From a virus: a stretch of DNA of 20,264 nucleotides. Positions 14,688 to 19,924 of this stretch are shown in pieces. The stretch is taken from positions 1-20,264 of IMG/VR virus record IMGVR_UViG_3300021519_000097. One strand, given 5' to 3'. How positions within the stretch are numbered: the first letter of the stretch is position 1; every line of letters begins with the position of its first letter. The notes below the pieces were generated by a model, which saw only the letters and a list, made by a program, of their open reading frames with translations, had not been told where the DNA came from and did not search any database. The translations under genes and the position numbers were made by a program.

Positions 14688-14882
14688 CAGTAGCGCAGTA
14701 GGCTACGGTATTACCAAGTAGGAATGAGGAAACCACCGCCGTATAGCAGTTCCGAGTATACATTGGGGTATAAAGGGGTCACGGTAACAAGCGAGTCAGC
14801 CCCCTAACAAACAGACCGAATAGTCTTGGCTAAGAGTGTGGACTCGCATATCCACTTAATACCGTAGCCCACTGCGCTACAG
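14688..14882. repeat. 26-base inverted repeat, arms 143 bases apart
   Basis: The arms are 14688-14713 and 14857-14882; 24 of 26 positions are complementary. Each arm also contains its own small GTAGC/GCTAC hairpin, so local and long-range pairing are mutually exclusive. This could be a switch or the closing helix of a large RNA domain. Confidence 0.75.
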
Positions 14883-14883
14883 A

Positions 14884-14930
14884 TAGTAGTGCTCAAAGCG
14901 CATTGATACAGTGCGCTTGAGGCAGTACTA
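14884..14930 (+). other. 47-base hairpin before the first rightward gene
   Basis: TAGTA/TACTA, TGC/GCA, TCAA/TTGA and GCGCA/TGCGC stack to 17 pairs around a 9-base loop, with one G-G mismatch and two single bulges. It ends 13 bases before the AAAGGA ribosome-binding site of the gene at 14958, so it could shape translation or protect an RNA 3' end. Confidence 0.6.
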
Positions 14931-14957
14931 ACCAACCAACATAAAGGAATACATACC

Positions 14958-15212
14958 ATGGCAAACTTTACATTCTTAAAATTAATTGACTTACAAAAAA
15001 CAGTTCCACTTGCATTACTGCCTGAGAAACTAGGCAATGATGTATATACGTGGCAAGTAGGTGACACAGACGTGCTAGAGTACAACACAAAGACAAAGCA
15101 GTTTAAGTATGAAATATATGATTTCATCGACGACGATTACCAATTGGTTAAAACACTTGACCATAAAGACGCACAGTTAATCGCGTACGCTGAGAACATT
15201 ATTTACCAATAA
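14958..15212 (+). CDS. Small early protein, function unknown
   Basis: An 84-residue protein, the first gene of the rightward block. It is acidic with several aromatic residues (NDVYTWQVGDTDVLEYN, YEIYDFIDDDYQLV). The ATG has AAAGGA at nine bases in the leader AAAGGAATACATACC, a form repeated before other rightward genes. It has no signal peptide or membrane segment. Its stop lies three bases before a hammerhead ribozyme, so its mRNA probably gets a defined 3' end by self-cleavage. No family is recognised. Confidence 0.75.
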   Translation: MANFTFLKLIDLQKTVPLALLPEKLGNDVYTWQVGDTDVLEYNTKTKQFKYEIYDFIDDDYQLVKTLDHKDAQLIAYAENIIYQ

Positions 15213-15215
15213 ACA

Positions 15216-15268
15216 AGTCGAAACAGTCTCCGGACTGTCTGCACGTGAGGCGTGCACTGATGATGACT
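15216..15268 (+). ncRNA. Type II hammerhead ribozyme, copy 1
   Basis: All core elements are present in type II order. Stem II 5' strand AGTC (15216-15219) comes first, then GAA (15220-15222). Stem III is ACAGTC/GACTGT with a TCCG tetraloop (15223-15238) and includes the A15.1-U16.1 pair. The cleavage-site C17 is 15239. Stem I is TGCACG/CGTGCA with loop TGAGG (15240-15256), followed by the core CTGATGA (15257-15263). After one extra U, GACT (15265-15268) closes stem II. Cleavage is expected between 15239 and 15240, in the gap between two genes. Established knowledge: type II hammerheads occur in phages and metagenomes. Stem II is short (4 bp) and the extra U after A9 is unusual, so activity is not certain. 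Confidence 0.88.
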
Positions 15269-15287
15269 AACCAATGGAGATTTTAAT

Positions 15288-15860
15288 ATGCCAATTTTTG
15301 TGCACGACTTTGAAACAAAAACCAACACGCCAACATATGTTGGACTTGTAGTATCCATGTTTGAAGAAAACGGCTATCACGACAGCGACTTTTTCGCGAT
15401 GGTTTGGGACGCCGAAACTAAATCCCTCAAGCGCGTTTTGTATGACACCACACGCGGTGCAATGTACGGCGGTGCCTGTGTTGACGCGACGCCTGAAGTA
15501 CTCGCTGAAGTTGAGGCAATGCGTGAGCGCAATCGCGCAGACTATAATGCTAGGCGCGCTGAGATTCAAAGCAGACGCGCTGAAAAAGGCGTCCTAGCAT
15601 CTGTGAGAGGATTAAAAGGCAAACACTCCGGACTCAACGGCGCTTGGGGTAAGGTGTTTTGGACGGGTGGTGACAAGTTCGGTTCTAAATACTCTATTCG
15701 TGTGGGTATTGAAATCAACGGCACCAAGCACTTTGTTAGTGGTCTCAATGTATTTGTCGACGGTTCAGATAAATCCGCACAGGACGTTGAGCAAGAGTGG
15801 AATATAGTTCAAAAAGTCGCCTGTGCAGTCGCAACGCACTCACGCGGTTATTATAATTAA
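15288..15860 (+). CDS. 190-residue early protein flanked by hammerhead ribozymes
   Basis: A soluble protein without recognised catalytic motif. The N-terminal half (VHDFETKTNTPTYVGLVVSM, FFAMVWDAETKSLKRVLYD) is beta-like. A charged helix follows (about residues 70-100, EVEAMRERNRADYNARRAE). The C-terminal half begins with GLKGKHSGLNGAWGKVFWTG and continues SIRVGIEINGTKHFVSGLNV, a Gly-rich pattern reminiscent of small SH3/KOW-like barrels; this is a weak inference. GGAGA lies 8 bases before the ATG. The gene is bracketed by two self-cleaving ribozymes, so a 647-base RNA carrying just this gene could be released from the polycistronic transcript. Confidence 0.8.
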   Translation: MPIFVHDFETKTNTPTYVGLVVSMFEENGYHDSDFFAMVWDAETKSLKRVLYDTTRGAMYGGACVDATPEVLAEVEAMRERNRADYNARRAEIQSRRAEKGVLASVRGLKGKHSGLNGAWGKVFWTGGDKFGSKYSIRVGIEINGTKHFVSGLNVFVDGSDKSAQDVEQEWNIVQKVACAVATHSRGYYN

Positions 15861-15862
15861 CA

Positions 15863-15915
15863 AGTCGAAACAGTCTCCGGACTGTCTGAGCGTGATGCGC
15901 TCACTGATGATGACT
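15863..15915 (+). ncRNA. Type II hammerhead ribozyme, copy 2
   Basis: It has the same architecture as copy 1: AGTC (15863-15866), GAA (15867-15869), stem III ACAGTC/GACTGT with TCCG loop (15870-15885), and cleavage C at 15886. Stem I is TGAGCG/CGCTCA with loop TGATG (15887-15903), then the core CTGATGA (15904-15910), one extra U and GACT (15912-15915). Compared with copy 1, two adjacent stem I pairs changed in a compensatory way (C-G to A-U, A-U to G-C), while core and stem III are identical. That covariation is strong evidence for a functional RNA. It starts 3 bases after the stop codon of the upstream gene; the next ribosome-binding site GAAAGGA lies 9 bases past the end. Confidence 0.9.
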
Positions 15916-15935
15916 AACAACCTGAAAGGACTACC

Positions 15936-16154
15936 ATGTTACCAAAGCAATTACTTAGAGATAAAACCGTCATGGACATGATGTTAAAGATAACCACAGA
16001 CGACTTAAAAGAATACGCCAACACAACAGACAAGCAAGTGTTCGTCACGGACTTGTTTGACTGCTCAATTAGTGACAGGTTCATTAACGTATACGAGCAG
16101 ATAGTCATTGACTTGTGCGACGCCAACAACATAACCATCAATTGGAAGGACTAA
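15936..16154 (+). CDS. Small early protein, function unknown
   Basis: A 72-residue, mostly helical protein (LLRDKTVMDMMLKITTDD, then VFVTDLFDCSISDRFINVY). The ATG is preceded by GAAAGGA at a good distance, just past the second ribozyme. After cleavage this gene would be the first on the downstream RNA, with a leader of about 50 bases that still holds the ribozyme's 3' half. The overlap-free neighbour at 16156 starts one base after its stop codon. No family is recognised. Confidence 0.72.
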   Translation: MLPKQLLRDKTVMDMMLKITTDDLKEYANTTDKQVFVTDLFDCSISDRFINVYEQIVIDLCDANNITINWKD

Positions 16155-16155
16155 T

Positions 16156-16302
16156 ATGAAAGTTAAAGACCTAATCGAACAGTTAAAAGACTGCGACCAA
16201 GAGCAGTACGTTTTCCTTTATATCGACGGTAACCGGTACAGTGCCGATATGGTCGACGAGATGGACGACTGTGTGGACATCAACACCAACGCTGAAAGGT
16301 AA
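16156..16302 (+). CDS. 48-residue early protein, function unknown
   Basis: ATG one base after the previous stop, GGAAGGA upstream, stop TAA at 16300. The start MKVKDLIEQLKDCDQEQYVF is like a common type of small phage protein in which a short N-terminal helix is followed by a beta strand; the remainder (YIDGNRYSADMVDEMDD) is acidic. The conserved spacing, the ribosome-binding site and the uninterrupted gene chain support it despite its size. Confidence 0.7.
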   Translation: MKVKDLIEQLKDCDQEQYVFLYIDGNRYSADMVDEMDDCVDINTNAER

Positions 16303-16306
16303 TAAT

Positions 16307-16729
16307 ATGAAAACCGAATTTCAATACATATGTAACAACCCCCGCTCGATTGACGTTGAGCGTAATGACTGTGTAGTTCGCGCCCTAAGCCTAGCATTCA
16401 ATCGGGACTACATGGACGTGCACCGAGTGTGCGCCACCGCCGGACGCAAGCCTCAGAAAGGCATGACGCGCGATAAGACAGAAAAAGCGCTTAAGCAGTT
16501 GTCTAATAAGACCGACGCGTCCTTGATTAGATTGGCGCGCGGTAAGCGCCAAACGCTCGCTACGTTCGCGCGTGACAACAACAAGGGCAATTGGCTAGTA
16601 ATCAAGCGCGGTCACGCCGTGGCGCTCATAGACGGCGTCTACCACGACTCTAGCAGTCAAGTATTTATTGAGTCCGGCATATCGGACTTACCGCGTTCAA
16701 TTGTGCAGTGCTACTACAAGGTGAAATAA
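16307..16729 (+). CDS. Putative papain-fold cysteine peptidase-like protein
   Basis: A 140-residue protein counted from the ATG at 16307; an in-frame ATG at 16241 lies inside the preceding gene and lacks a ribosome-binding site, while GAAAGG precedes 16307. RNDCVVRALSLAF (Cys22 at the N-terminus of a helix), then GNWLVIKRGHAVALIDG (His103) and YHDSS (Asp114), give the Cys...His...Asp order of the papain-like fold. This pattern is common in uncharacterised phage proteins annotated as C39-like or papain-like peptidases as I recall them. Between them lies a basic helical region. Possible roles are cleavage of host or phage proteins, deamidation or amidase activity; the substrate is unknown. It lies within the early gene chain, which hints at a host-takeover role. 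Confidence 0.68.
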   Translation: MKTEFQYICNNPRSIDVERNDCVVRALSLAFNRDYMDVHRVCATAGRKPQKGMTRDKTEKALKQLSNKTDASLIRLARGKRQTLATFARDNNKGNWLVIKRGHAVALIDGVYHDSSSQVFIESGISDLPRSIVQCYYKVK

Positions 16730-16730
16730 C

Positions 16731-16904
16731 ATGAACATTATTGAAATATACAAACAAGAGCCAAGATACAATCCGCGCATTCGCGCCACTGTTGGTGGTG
16801 CTTGGATTGCGGTCTTGGACAACGGGGAAGAGTTTCCAATTTGTGCTGACTATCAGGCTCAAAATGAGGCTGAGGCAAGACTGATGCTAGAGGGGGTGGT
16901 ATGA
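16731..16904 (+). CDS. 57-residue early protein, function unknown
   Basis: ATG one base after the preceding TAA, stop TGA at 16902 overlapping the next start (ATGA). MNIIEIYKQEPRYNPRIRAT is followed by a beta-like GGAWIAVLDNGEEFPI and an acidic helix EAEARLMLEGVV. A compact alpha/beta peptide without a named family. GTGAAATAAC before the start offers only a weak ribosome-binding site; coupling to the upstream gene is likely. Confidence 0.66.
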   Translation: MNIIEIYKQEPRYNPRIRATVGGAWIAVLDNGEEFPICADYQAQNEAEARLMLEGVV

Positions 16905-17149
16905 ACATTAAACGACTACAACAGGCAGTGGACATCATAAAAGATCGATGCAAGCATGACCTGTACGCGGACGGGGACATTTGGTACTTTCTCAATAATT
17001 ACTCTGTCAACATCCACGACAACGAGGGTAAGGACGTGTTTGTCGTCAACGTGTACCCGTACGACAGGGACACGGGCATCACGGACTATAGCGTGCAGAT
17101 AGACCTCGAGCCGTTCAATAAACAGTTTGAATTAATTTTTGAGAACTAA
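16901..17149 (+). CDS. Small early protein, function unknown
   Basis: An 82-residue protein overlapping the previous gene by ATGA and preceded by AGGGGGTGG. It contains an N-terminal amphipathic helix (RLQQAVDIIKDRCKHDL) and a beta-rich acidic remainder (VFVVNVYPYDRDTGITDYSV). The stop codon lies inside the left arm of the hairpin at 17143-17165. No family is recognised. It is the last gene before an internal promoter candidate. Confidence 0.72.
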   Translation: MNIKRLQQAVDIIKDRCKHDLYADGDIWYFLNNYSVNIHDNEGKDVFVVNVYPYDRDTGITDYSVQIDLEPFNKQFELIFEN

Positions 17150-17165
17150 GGGTTTCCCCTAGTTC
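17143..17165 (+). terminator. Hairpin at the end of an early gene, possible terminator or operator
   Basis: GAACTA/TAGTTC plus GGG/CCC with one mismatch and a TTT loop gives nine pairs. No T-run follows (ACAAACCC), so intrinsic termination would be weak. The inner AAGGGTTTCCCCTA resembles the palindromes at 13711 and 14434. The next promoter's -35 begins within its right arm. Confidence 0.5.
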
Positions 17166-17191
17166 ACAAACCCAAAATAACCCACGATAAT
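17163..17191 (+). promoter_or_regulatory. Candidate sigma-70 promoter inside the rightward block
   Basis: -35 TTCACA (17163-17168), a 17-base spacer, and -10 GATAAT (17186-17191); each box differs from consensus by one base. The -35 overlaps the preceding hairpin. The expected start is near 17198, 25 bases before the next ATG. Confidence 0.65.
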
Positions 17192-17222
17192 AGATACATC
17201 AACACAACAAAGGAAATACATT

Positions 17223-17492
17223 ATGACATTTGCACAATACGACCCAAAAGCTCAAGCAAGACGCGAAGAGCAAGAGCGTGCCGAGGCTTGCTACGAGCGC
17301 GTAATGAGCGCTGAGGCTCACGAGGCGGTAAGCCTGCCCTACCACTACGAGGCTATCACGTTTGACGCCCCTGCGCCTGTAGACAAGGCAGAAGAAGAGC
17401 GCAAGCGCTTGGCAGTAAAGAAGGCAAATGGTGACCGTTTCTTAGCCATCTGCGCCGGTTTAGGAATTGAAACAGTACAAGGAGATGAATAA
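17223..17492 (+). CDS. Small charged early protein, function unknown
   Basis: An 89-residue protein, first of the transcription unit behind the promoter at 17163. The N-terminal part is a charged helix (DPKAQARREEQERAEACYER), the middle is an uncharged YHYEAITFDAPAPVD, followed by a second charged helix with EEERKRLAVKKANGDRFLAI. AAAGGAAA precedes the ATG. It has no named family. Its stop overlaps the next start (TAATG). Confidence 0.72.
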   Translation: MTFAQYDPKAQARREEQERAEACYERVMSAEAHEAVSLPYHYEAITFDAPAPVDKAEEERKRLAVKKANGDRFLAICAGLGIETVQGDE

Positions 17493-17626
17493 TGTTTTAC
17501 ATCATGCTAGGCAGTTCAATAGTCGCACGGTTTTATAACGAGTCACAGGCACAGGCTTACCTTGCCGGCATCAGCGCCGACGAGTTAGCAGTGTGGGACT
17601 ACCGCATCGCAACAGAACCATATTAA
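17492..17626 (+). CDS. 44-residue early protein, function unknown
   Basis: The ATG overlaps the preceding stop (TAATG), with AAGGAGATGA immediately upstream as ribosome-binding site. MFYIMLGSSIVARFYNESQA and AYLAGISADELAVWDYRI show a beta strand, then a helix, like other tiny phage proteins. No transmembrane prediction is convincing. The tight coupling is the main support. Confidence 0.66.
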   Translation: MFYIMLGSSIVARFYNESQAQAYLAGISADELAVWDYRIATEPY

Positions 17627-17643
17627 TAGAAAGGAATACCACC

Positions 17644-17874
17644 ATGAAAAACGTCACAAGACACGAAGGACTTTTAGAAGTGCTAGTAAAACTACCTAAC
17701 AGTATTAATGGCAATCCACGGTACATCATATCTATTGATGGGTTTGTCTGCAAGACGCCCGTAGACAGCTCGTACGGTTACTCAGTGACCAATTACGACG
17801 GCAAAATGGTAGGCGCCACCATTGGTACCCACTACAGGACTGCCACACTTAACACATTATGGGAGATAGTGTAA
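17644..17874 (+). CDS. 76-residue early protein, function unknown
   Basis: The start at 17644 is preferred over an in-frame ATG at 17593, because AGAAAGGAATACCACC precedes it and the upstream ATG lies within the previous gene. The sequence is beta-rich and fairly uncharged (LLEVLVKLPNSINGNPRYII, SIDGFVCKTP, YGYSVTNYDGKMVGATIG). No family is recognised. It ends one base before the next gene. Confidence 0.72.
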   Translation: MKNVTRHEGLLEVLVKLPNSINGNPRYIISIDGFVCKTPVDSSYGYSVTNYDGKMVGATIGTHYRTATLNTLWEIV

Positions 17875-17875
17875 A

Positions 17876-18052
17876 ATGAAAACATACACAATTACAGAAG
17901 CGCAATTTAACGCATTGACTCGCATGATTGACTTTGCCGAGTATTGGTTGGAAGACAGGGAGAATGATAGCGACGGGCAGTGGGAACTAGACAACCAAGA
18001 TATTAACCAAGCCATTTTAGTAATGGATGAAATTAAACAGGAGATTAAATAA
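17876..18052 (+). CDS. 58-residue acidic early protein, function unknown
   Basis: ATG one base after the previous stop, GGGAGATAG upstream; its stop overlaps the next start (TAATG). MKTYTITEAQFNALTRMIDF and WLEDRENDSDGQWELDN suggest two helices with an acidic, polar linker. It may be related to phage helix-turn-helix-sized proteins but no DNA-binding motif is visible. Confidence 0.67.
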   Translation: MKTYTITEAQFNALTRMIDFAEYWLEDRENDSDGQWELDNQDINQAILVMDEIKQEIK

Positions 18053-18390
18053 TGGCACTACTAGACATACAACCGGAAGTAAACCCAATCGAGTACACAC
18101 ACTTTGACAGTTGGTTTGAGTACGAGGAGGGTGATGACGAGGACGGACACTACATGGACGCAGAAGACGCGACGCCTCAGCAATTGTCAGACCAAGCCAA
18201 TGACGTCTTGGACTCGTGGGAGGATACACTCAGCATTAAAATCGACAGGGAGGGCTTGGACTTCAGCACATGGGACGCAGTCTACGAGTCATTTGACACG
18301 GTCGCAGAACAAATTGCAGAGGCTGGGTACGACGTGTACGTGTCCGACGACCAACTTTTTATTGAAATTTATAACCCAATCAAGGAGTAA
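18052..18390 (+). CDS. Highly acidic early protein, DNA-mimic candidate
   Basis: A 112-residue protein with 32 Asp/Glu and only 3 Lys/Arg by my count, the most acidic of the rightward block (YEEGDDEDGHYMDAEDA). Secondary structure appears mixed, with a helix around DQANDVLDSWEDTL and a strand near YDVYVSDDQLFIEIYN. Many phage inhibitors of host DNA-binding enzymes, such as T7 Ocr, are acidic DNA mimics; no sequence likeness to Ocr or ArdA is seen, so this is only a hypothesis from composition and early position. TAATG coupling to the preceding gene. Confidence 0.72.
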   Translation: MALLDIQPEVNPIEYTHFDSWFEYEEGDDEDGHYMDAEDATPQQLSDQANDVLDSWEDTLSIKIDREGLDFSTWDAVYESFDTVAEQIAEAGYDVYVSDDQLFIEIYNPIKE

Positions 18391-18394
18391 TTAA

Positions 18395-18700
18395 ATGACT
18401 GACAAACAACCAATAGGCGCTTACGCCGACATTACTTGGAACGATGGCGACATGACGGACGGCTACTACTTTAGTTTTGGTGACGCCAATGTAGACGAGG
18501 AAGAGGGTATGGGAGGGGACTGGCTACCTGATTCCTTCGGCGTGCCTGATGACGATATATTCTTTTATTGCAACGGCGGAGAGGCTGAACTCAAGAAATA
18601 CATGACAGACAACTGTCAGGGGTTTACAGTGCGAAGTTATGAATTAGTTTACCAAGAACCAACATTTATCATTCATAAGGGAGAGGCATATGGCATCTAA
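18395..18700 (+). CDS. Acidic early protein, function unknown
   Basis: A 101-residue protein with 21 acidic and 5 basic residues, Gly- and aromatic-rich (ITWNDGDMTDGYYFSFGD, DDDIFFYCNGGEAELKKY). Four bases separate it from the preceding stop; AAGGAGTAA serves as the ribosome-binding site. It probably folds as an alpha/beta unit. No family is recognised. It is the second of three consecutive acidic proteins and overlaps the next gene by 11 bases. Confidence 0.72.
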   Translation: MTDKQPIGAYADITWNDGDMTDGYYFSFGDANVDEEEGMGGDWLPDSFGVPDDDIFFYCNGGEAELKKYMTDNCQGFTVRSYELVYQEPTFIIHKGEAYGI

Positions 18701-18908
18701 GTACATCGTAGAGACAGAGTTTTTATACGGGTGGGAAAACGTTTGGACGGACGGCGATACAGGCGAGCCAACGGTTTATGACACCTACGAAGAGGCTCAG
18801 GCTGAGTTGGAGGACTTCATTGCTAGTACGATGGTTGACTCTGAGGGTGGCAACTTGGAAGAGCCGTACGACATAGAGCAGTATAGAATCGTTGAGGTGG
18901 CGCAATGA
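18690..18908 (+). CDS. Acidic early protein of a common phage type, function unknown
   Basis: A 72-residue protein with 19 acidic and 2 basic residues. KYIVETEFLYGWENVWTDGD, then TYEEAQAELEDFI and YRIVEVAQ is a recurring pattern in small proteins of many phages: beta strand, Trp-rich turn, helix starting at a T-YEEA motif, beta strand. The role is unknown. GGGAGAGG upstream inside the previous gene supports the start. Confidence 0.74.
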   Translation: MASKYIVETEFLYGWENVWTDGDTGEPTVYDTYEEAQAELEDFIASTMVDSEGGNLEEPYDIEQYRIVEVAQ

Positions 18909-19117
18909 CAAACACGTACATTGACGAAGAGGTAGCCATCGAGGTAGGGTGGCAGTTGGACCACTTGCTGCAAGGTATGCCAAGGGCAAGCGCAAGGCAC
19001 CTGATATGTCAAATTGCCGAGGGCATTGTTGCACAGGGTGTAGTGAACTCAGAGACAGAGTACATTGACGTAGTTGTCAACGAATACTTAATTAAAAATA
19101 AGTGGCTCACTTTATGA
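18905..19117 (+). CDS. 70-residue early protein, function unknown
   Basis: It overlaps the previous gene by four bases (ATGA). Helical and mostly neutral (EEVAIEVGWQLDHLLQGM, ASARHLICQIAEGIVAQGVV, YIDVVVNEYLIKNKW). No motif was found. The stop codon lies within the hairpin at 19104-19120, a layout repeated from the gene ending at 17149. Confidence 0.7.
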   Translation: MTNTYIDEEVAIEVGWQLDHLLQGMPRASARHLICQIAEGIVAQGVVNSETEYIDVVVNEYLIKNKWLTL

Positions 19118-19136
19118 GCCAAATGATCGATACAAT
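19104..19136 (+). promoter_or_regulatory. Hairpin plus weak promoter candidate
   Basis: GGCTCA/TGAGCC form a perfect 6-bp stem with loop CTTTA (19104-19120), followed without a T-run by TACAAT (19131-19136), a good -10 identical to that of the promoter at 14470. No convincing -35 is at the right distance. It precedes a gene with a strong ribosome-binding site after about 50 non-coding bases. Confidence 0.35.
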
Positions 19137-19168
19137 AGAATCTTAATAACAAAGAAAGGAATGCAACC

Positions 19169-19336
19169 ATGAAAAAGTATAGAATTTATATTGAAGTAAA
19201 ATCAATTATCACTAAAGATATAGAGGCGGTAAACGACCAACACGCTGAAACATTGCTTAATGATTTAGATATACAAGCCATGTACGGCAACGGTGGTCAA
19301 GCAGACGCATCTGTTTATAAAATGGAGGAAATTTAA
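19169..19336 (+). CDS. 55-residue early protein, function unknown
   Basis: AGAAAGGAATGCAACC before the ATG is the same leader form as at 17644 and 14958. MKKYRIYIEVKSIITKDIEA, then DQHAETLLNDL, resembles the frequent phage pattern of a strand with KYRI/V, followed by an A-x-x-A helix. It stops at 19334, two bases before the next gene. Confidence 0.7.
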   Translation: MKKYRIYIEVKSIITKDIEAVNDQHAETLLNDLDIQAMYGNGGQADASVYKMEEI

Positions 19337-19338
19337 TT

Positions 19339-19623
19339 ATGAAACGAGCACATAGACTAGCATTCAACGCACTTAAGAAAATTGGTGCGCCGGTGTACGA
19401 GCGCAGTGACTTAGAGAACTTTCAGATTAGTGCTGAAGGTTTGGGTAGTAGGTCAGCCTACGAGGGGTACAAGGATTACATTATGTGGGCTAGTTTTTAT
19501 GAGGGGCCTGACATTGCCCACTGGGAGTTTGGTATTAATCCGTTGATTACGGACACATTAAAGCGGTATGGACTTCATGCCGAATGGATTAATCCAGCAG
19601 AGATAGGAGTTTACAATGATTAA
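19339..19623 (+). CDS. Conserved phage-type protein, function unknown
   Basis: A 94-residue protein with an N-terminal helix (RAHRLAFNALKKIGAPVYER) and an alpha/beta core (GYKDYIMWASFYEGPDIA, HWEFGINPLITDTLKRYG). The pattern of a short helix, then WxxxFGINP and a final helix, looks like uncharacterised small phage proteins. The upstream AGGAAATTTAATT gives the ribosome-binding site. It overlaps the next gene by 8 bases. Confidence 0.72.
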   Translation: MKRAHRLAFNALKKIGAPVYERSDLENFQISAEGLGSRSAYEGYKDYIMWASFYEGPDIAHWEFGINPLITDTLKRYGLHAEWINPAEIGVYND

Positions 19624-19924
19624 AGAGGAAGTAATGGACGACTTGAGAGAGTCGGAGCTTGGAAGGGTTATGGGGCGTGTAAGATACACGTACACGTCAC
19701 CGACCCACTGGTGCAAGGACGGCATCTGCCAAGTGACACTGAACTACGGTTGGATGGAAAGACCCGACATCAGCATGAACTGGGGCAGTGGTGGCGTCAA
19801 CAAGGGCTACACTGAGCGTGAGATAGCCGTCGCAATGTCAGAGGCATTTAAGATGGCATCCAAGCGCCTTGAGAAGTTAGAGCGCATTATTGATATGGCA
19901 AACAAAAAAGGACAGTACGCATGA
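19616..19924 (+). CDS. 102-residue early protein, function unknown
   Basis: The start at 19616 is preceded by GGAG; an in-frame ATG at 19634 has AGAGGAAG upstream and is an alternative, and both are plausible. The middle (VRYTYTSPTHWCKDGICQVT) is beta-like with one CxxxxC pair. The C-terminal part is a long basic helix (AMSEAFKMASKRLEKLERII). No family is recognised. Confidence 0.7.
   Translation: MIKEEVMDDLRESELGRVMGRVRYTYTSPTHWCKDGICQVTLNYGWMERPDISMNWGSGGVNKGYTEREIAVAMSEAFKMASKRLEKLERIIDMANKKGQYA

Larger units (their letters stand above)
14482..14932 (+). ncRNA. Candidate large structured RNA or structured leader
   Basis: About 450 bases with no reading frame and many stems: GCGGGG/CCCCGC (14492-14508), CACAGG/CCTGTG (14575-14591), TAGTG/CACTA (14636-14655), GTAGC/GCTAC twice (14690-14706, 14864-14880), TATAC/GTATA (14757-14772), and GTGGA/TCCAC (14838-14855). 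A 26-base helix joins 14688-14713 to 14857-14882 with 24 pairs. The last element is a 47-base hairpin at 14884-14930. It begins right after a candidate promoter and ends 26 bases before the first gene. Large ornate phage RNAs (GOLLD, ROOL) are the known classes to compare; I cannot assign it to either. An mRNA leader is the alternative. Confidence 0.45.
13443..14957. other. 1.5-kb region without convincing genes between the divergent gene blocks
   Basis: No frame here has a plausible start, ribosome-binding site and non-repetitive product. It holds, in order: a 14-base direct repeat, two tandem TTGACAGGGT blocks around an A/T tract, a C-rich run with a hairpin, a palindrome array, a long hairpin, a Fur-box-like site, GC-rich hairpins up to about 14340, a candidate promoter and a highly structured stretch up to 14932. 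The position between late leftward and rightward genes fits a replication origin plus a control region. Confidence 0.75.

Noticed and set aside
14482-14932. tRNA or tmRNA genes in the structured region
   Set aside because: No T-loop GGTTCRANNCC with matching acceptor stem and no tmRNA tag frame was found on either strand.
14804-15127. Minus-strand ORF of 107 codons across the first rightward gene
   Set aside because: It covers the hairpin region and the coding strand of the gene at 14958, which has a strong ribosome-binding site; the antisense frame has none.
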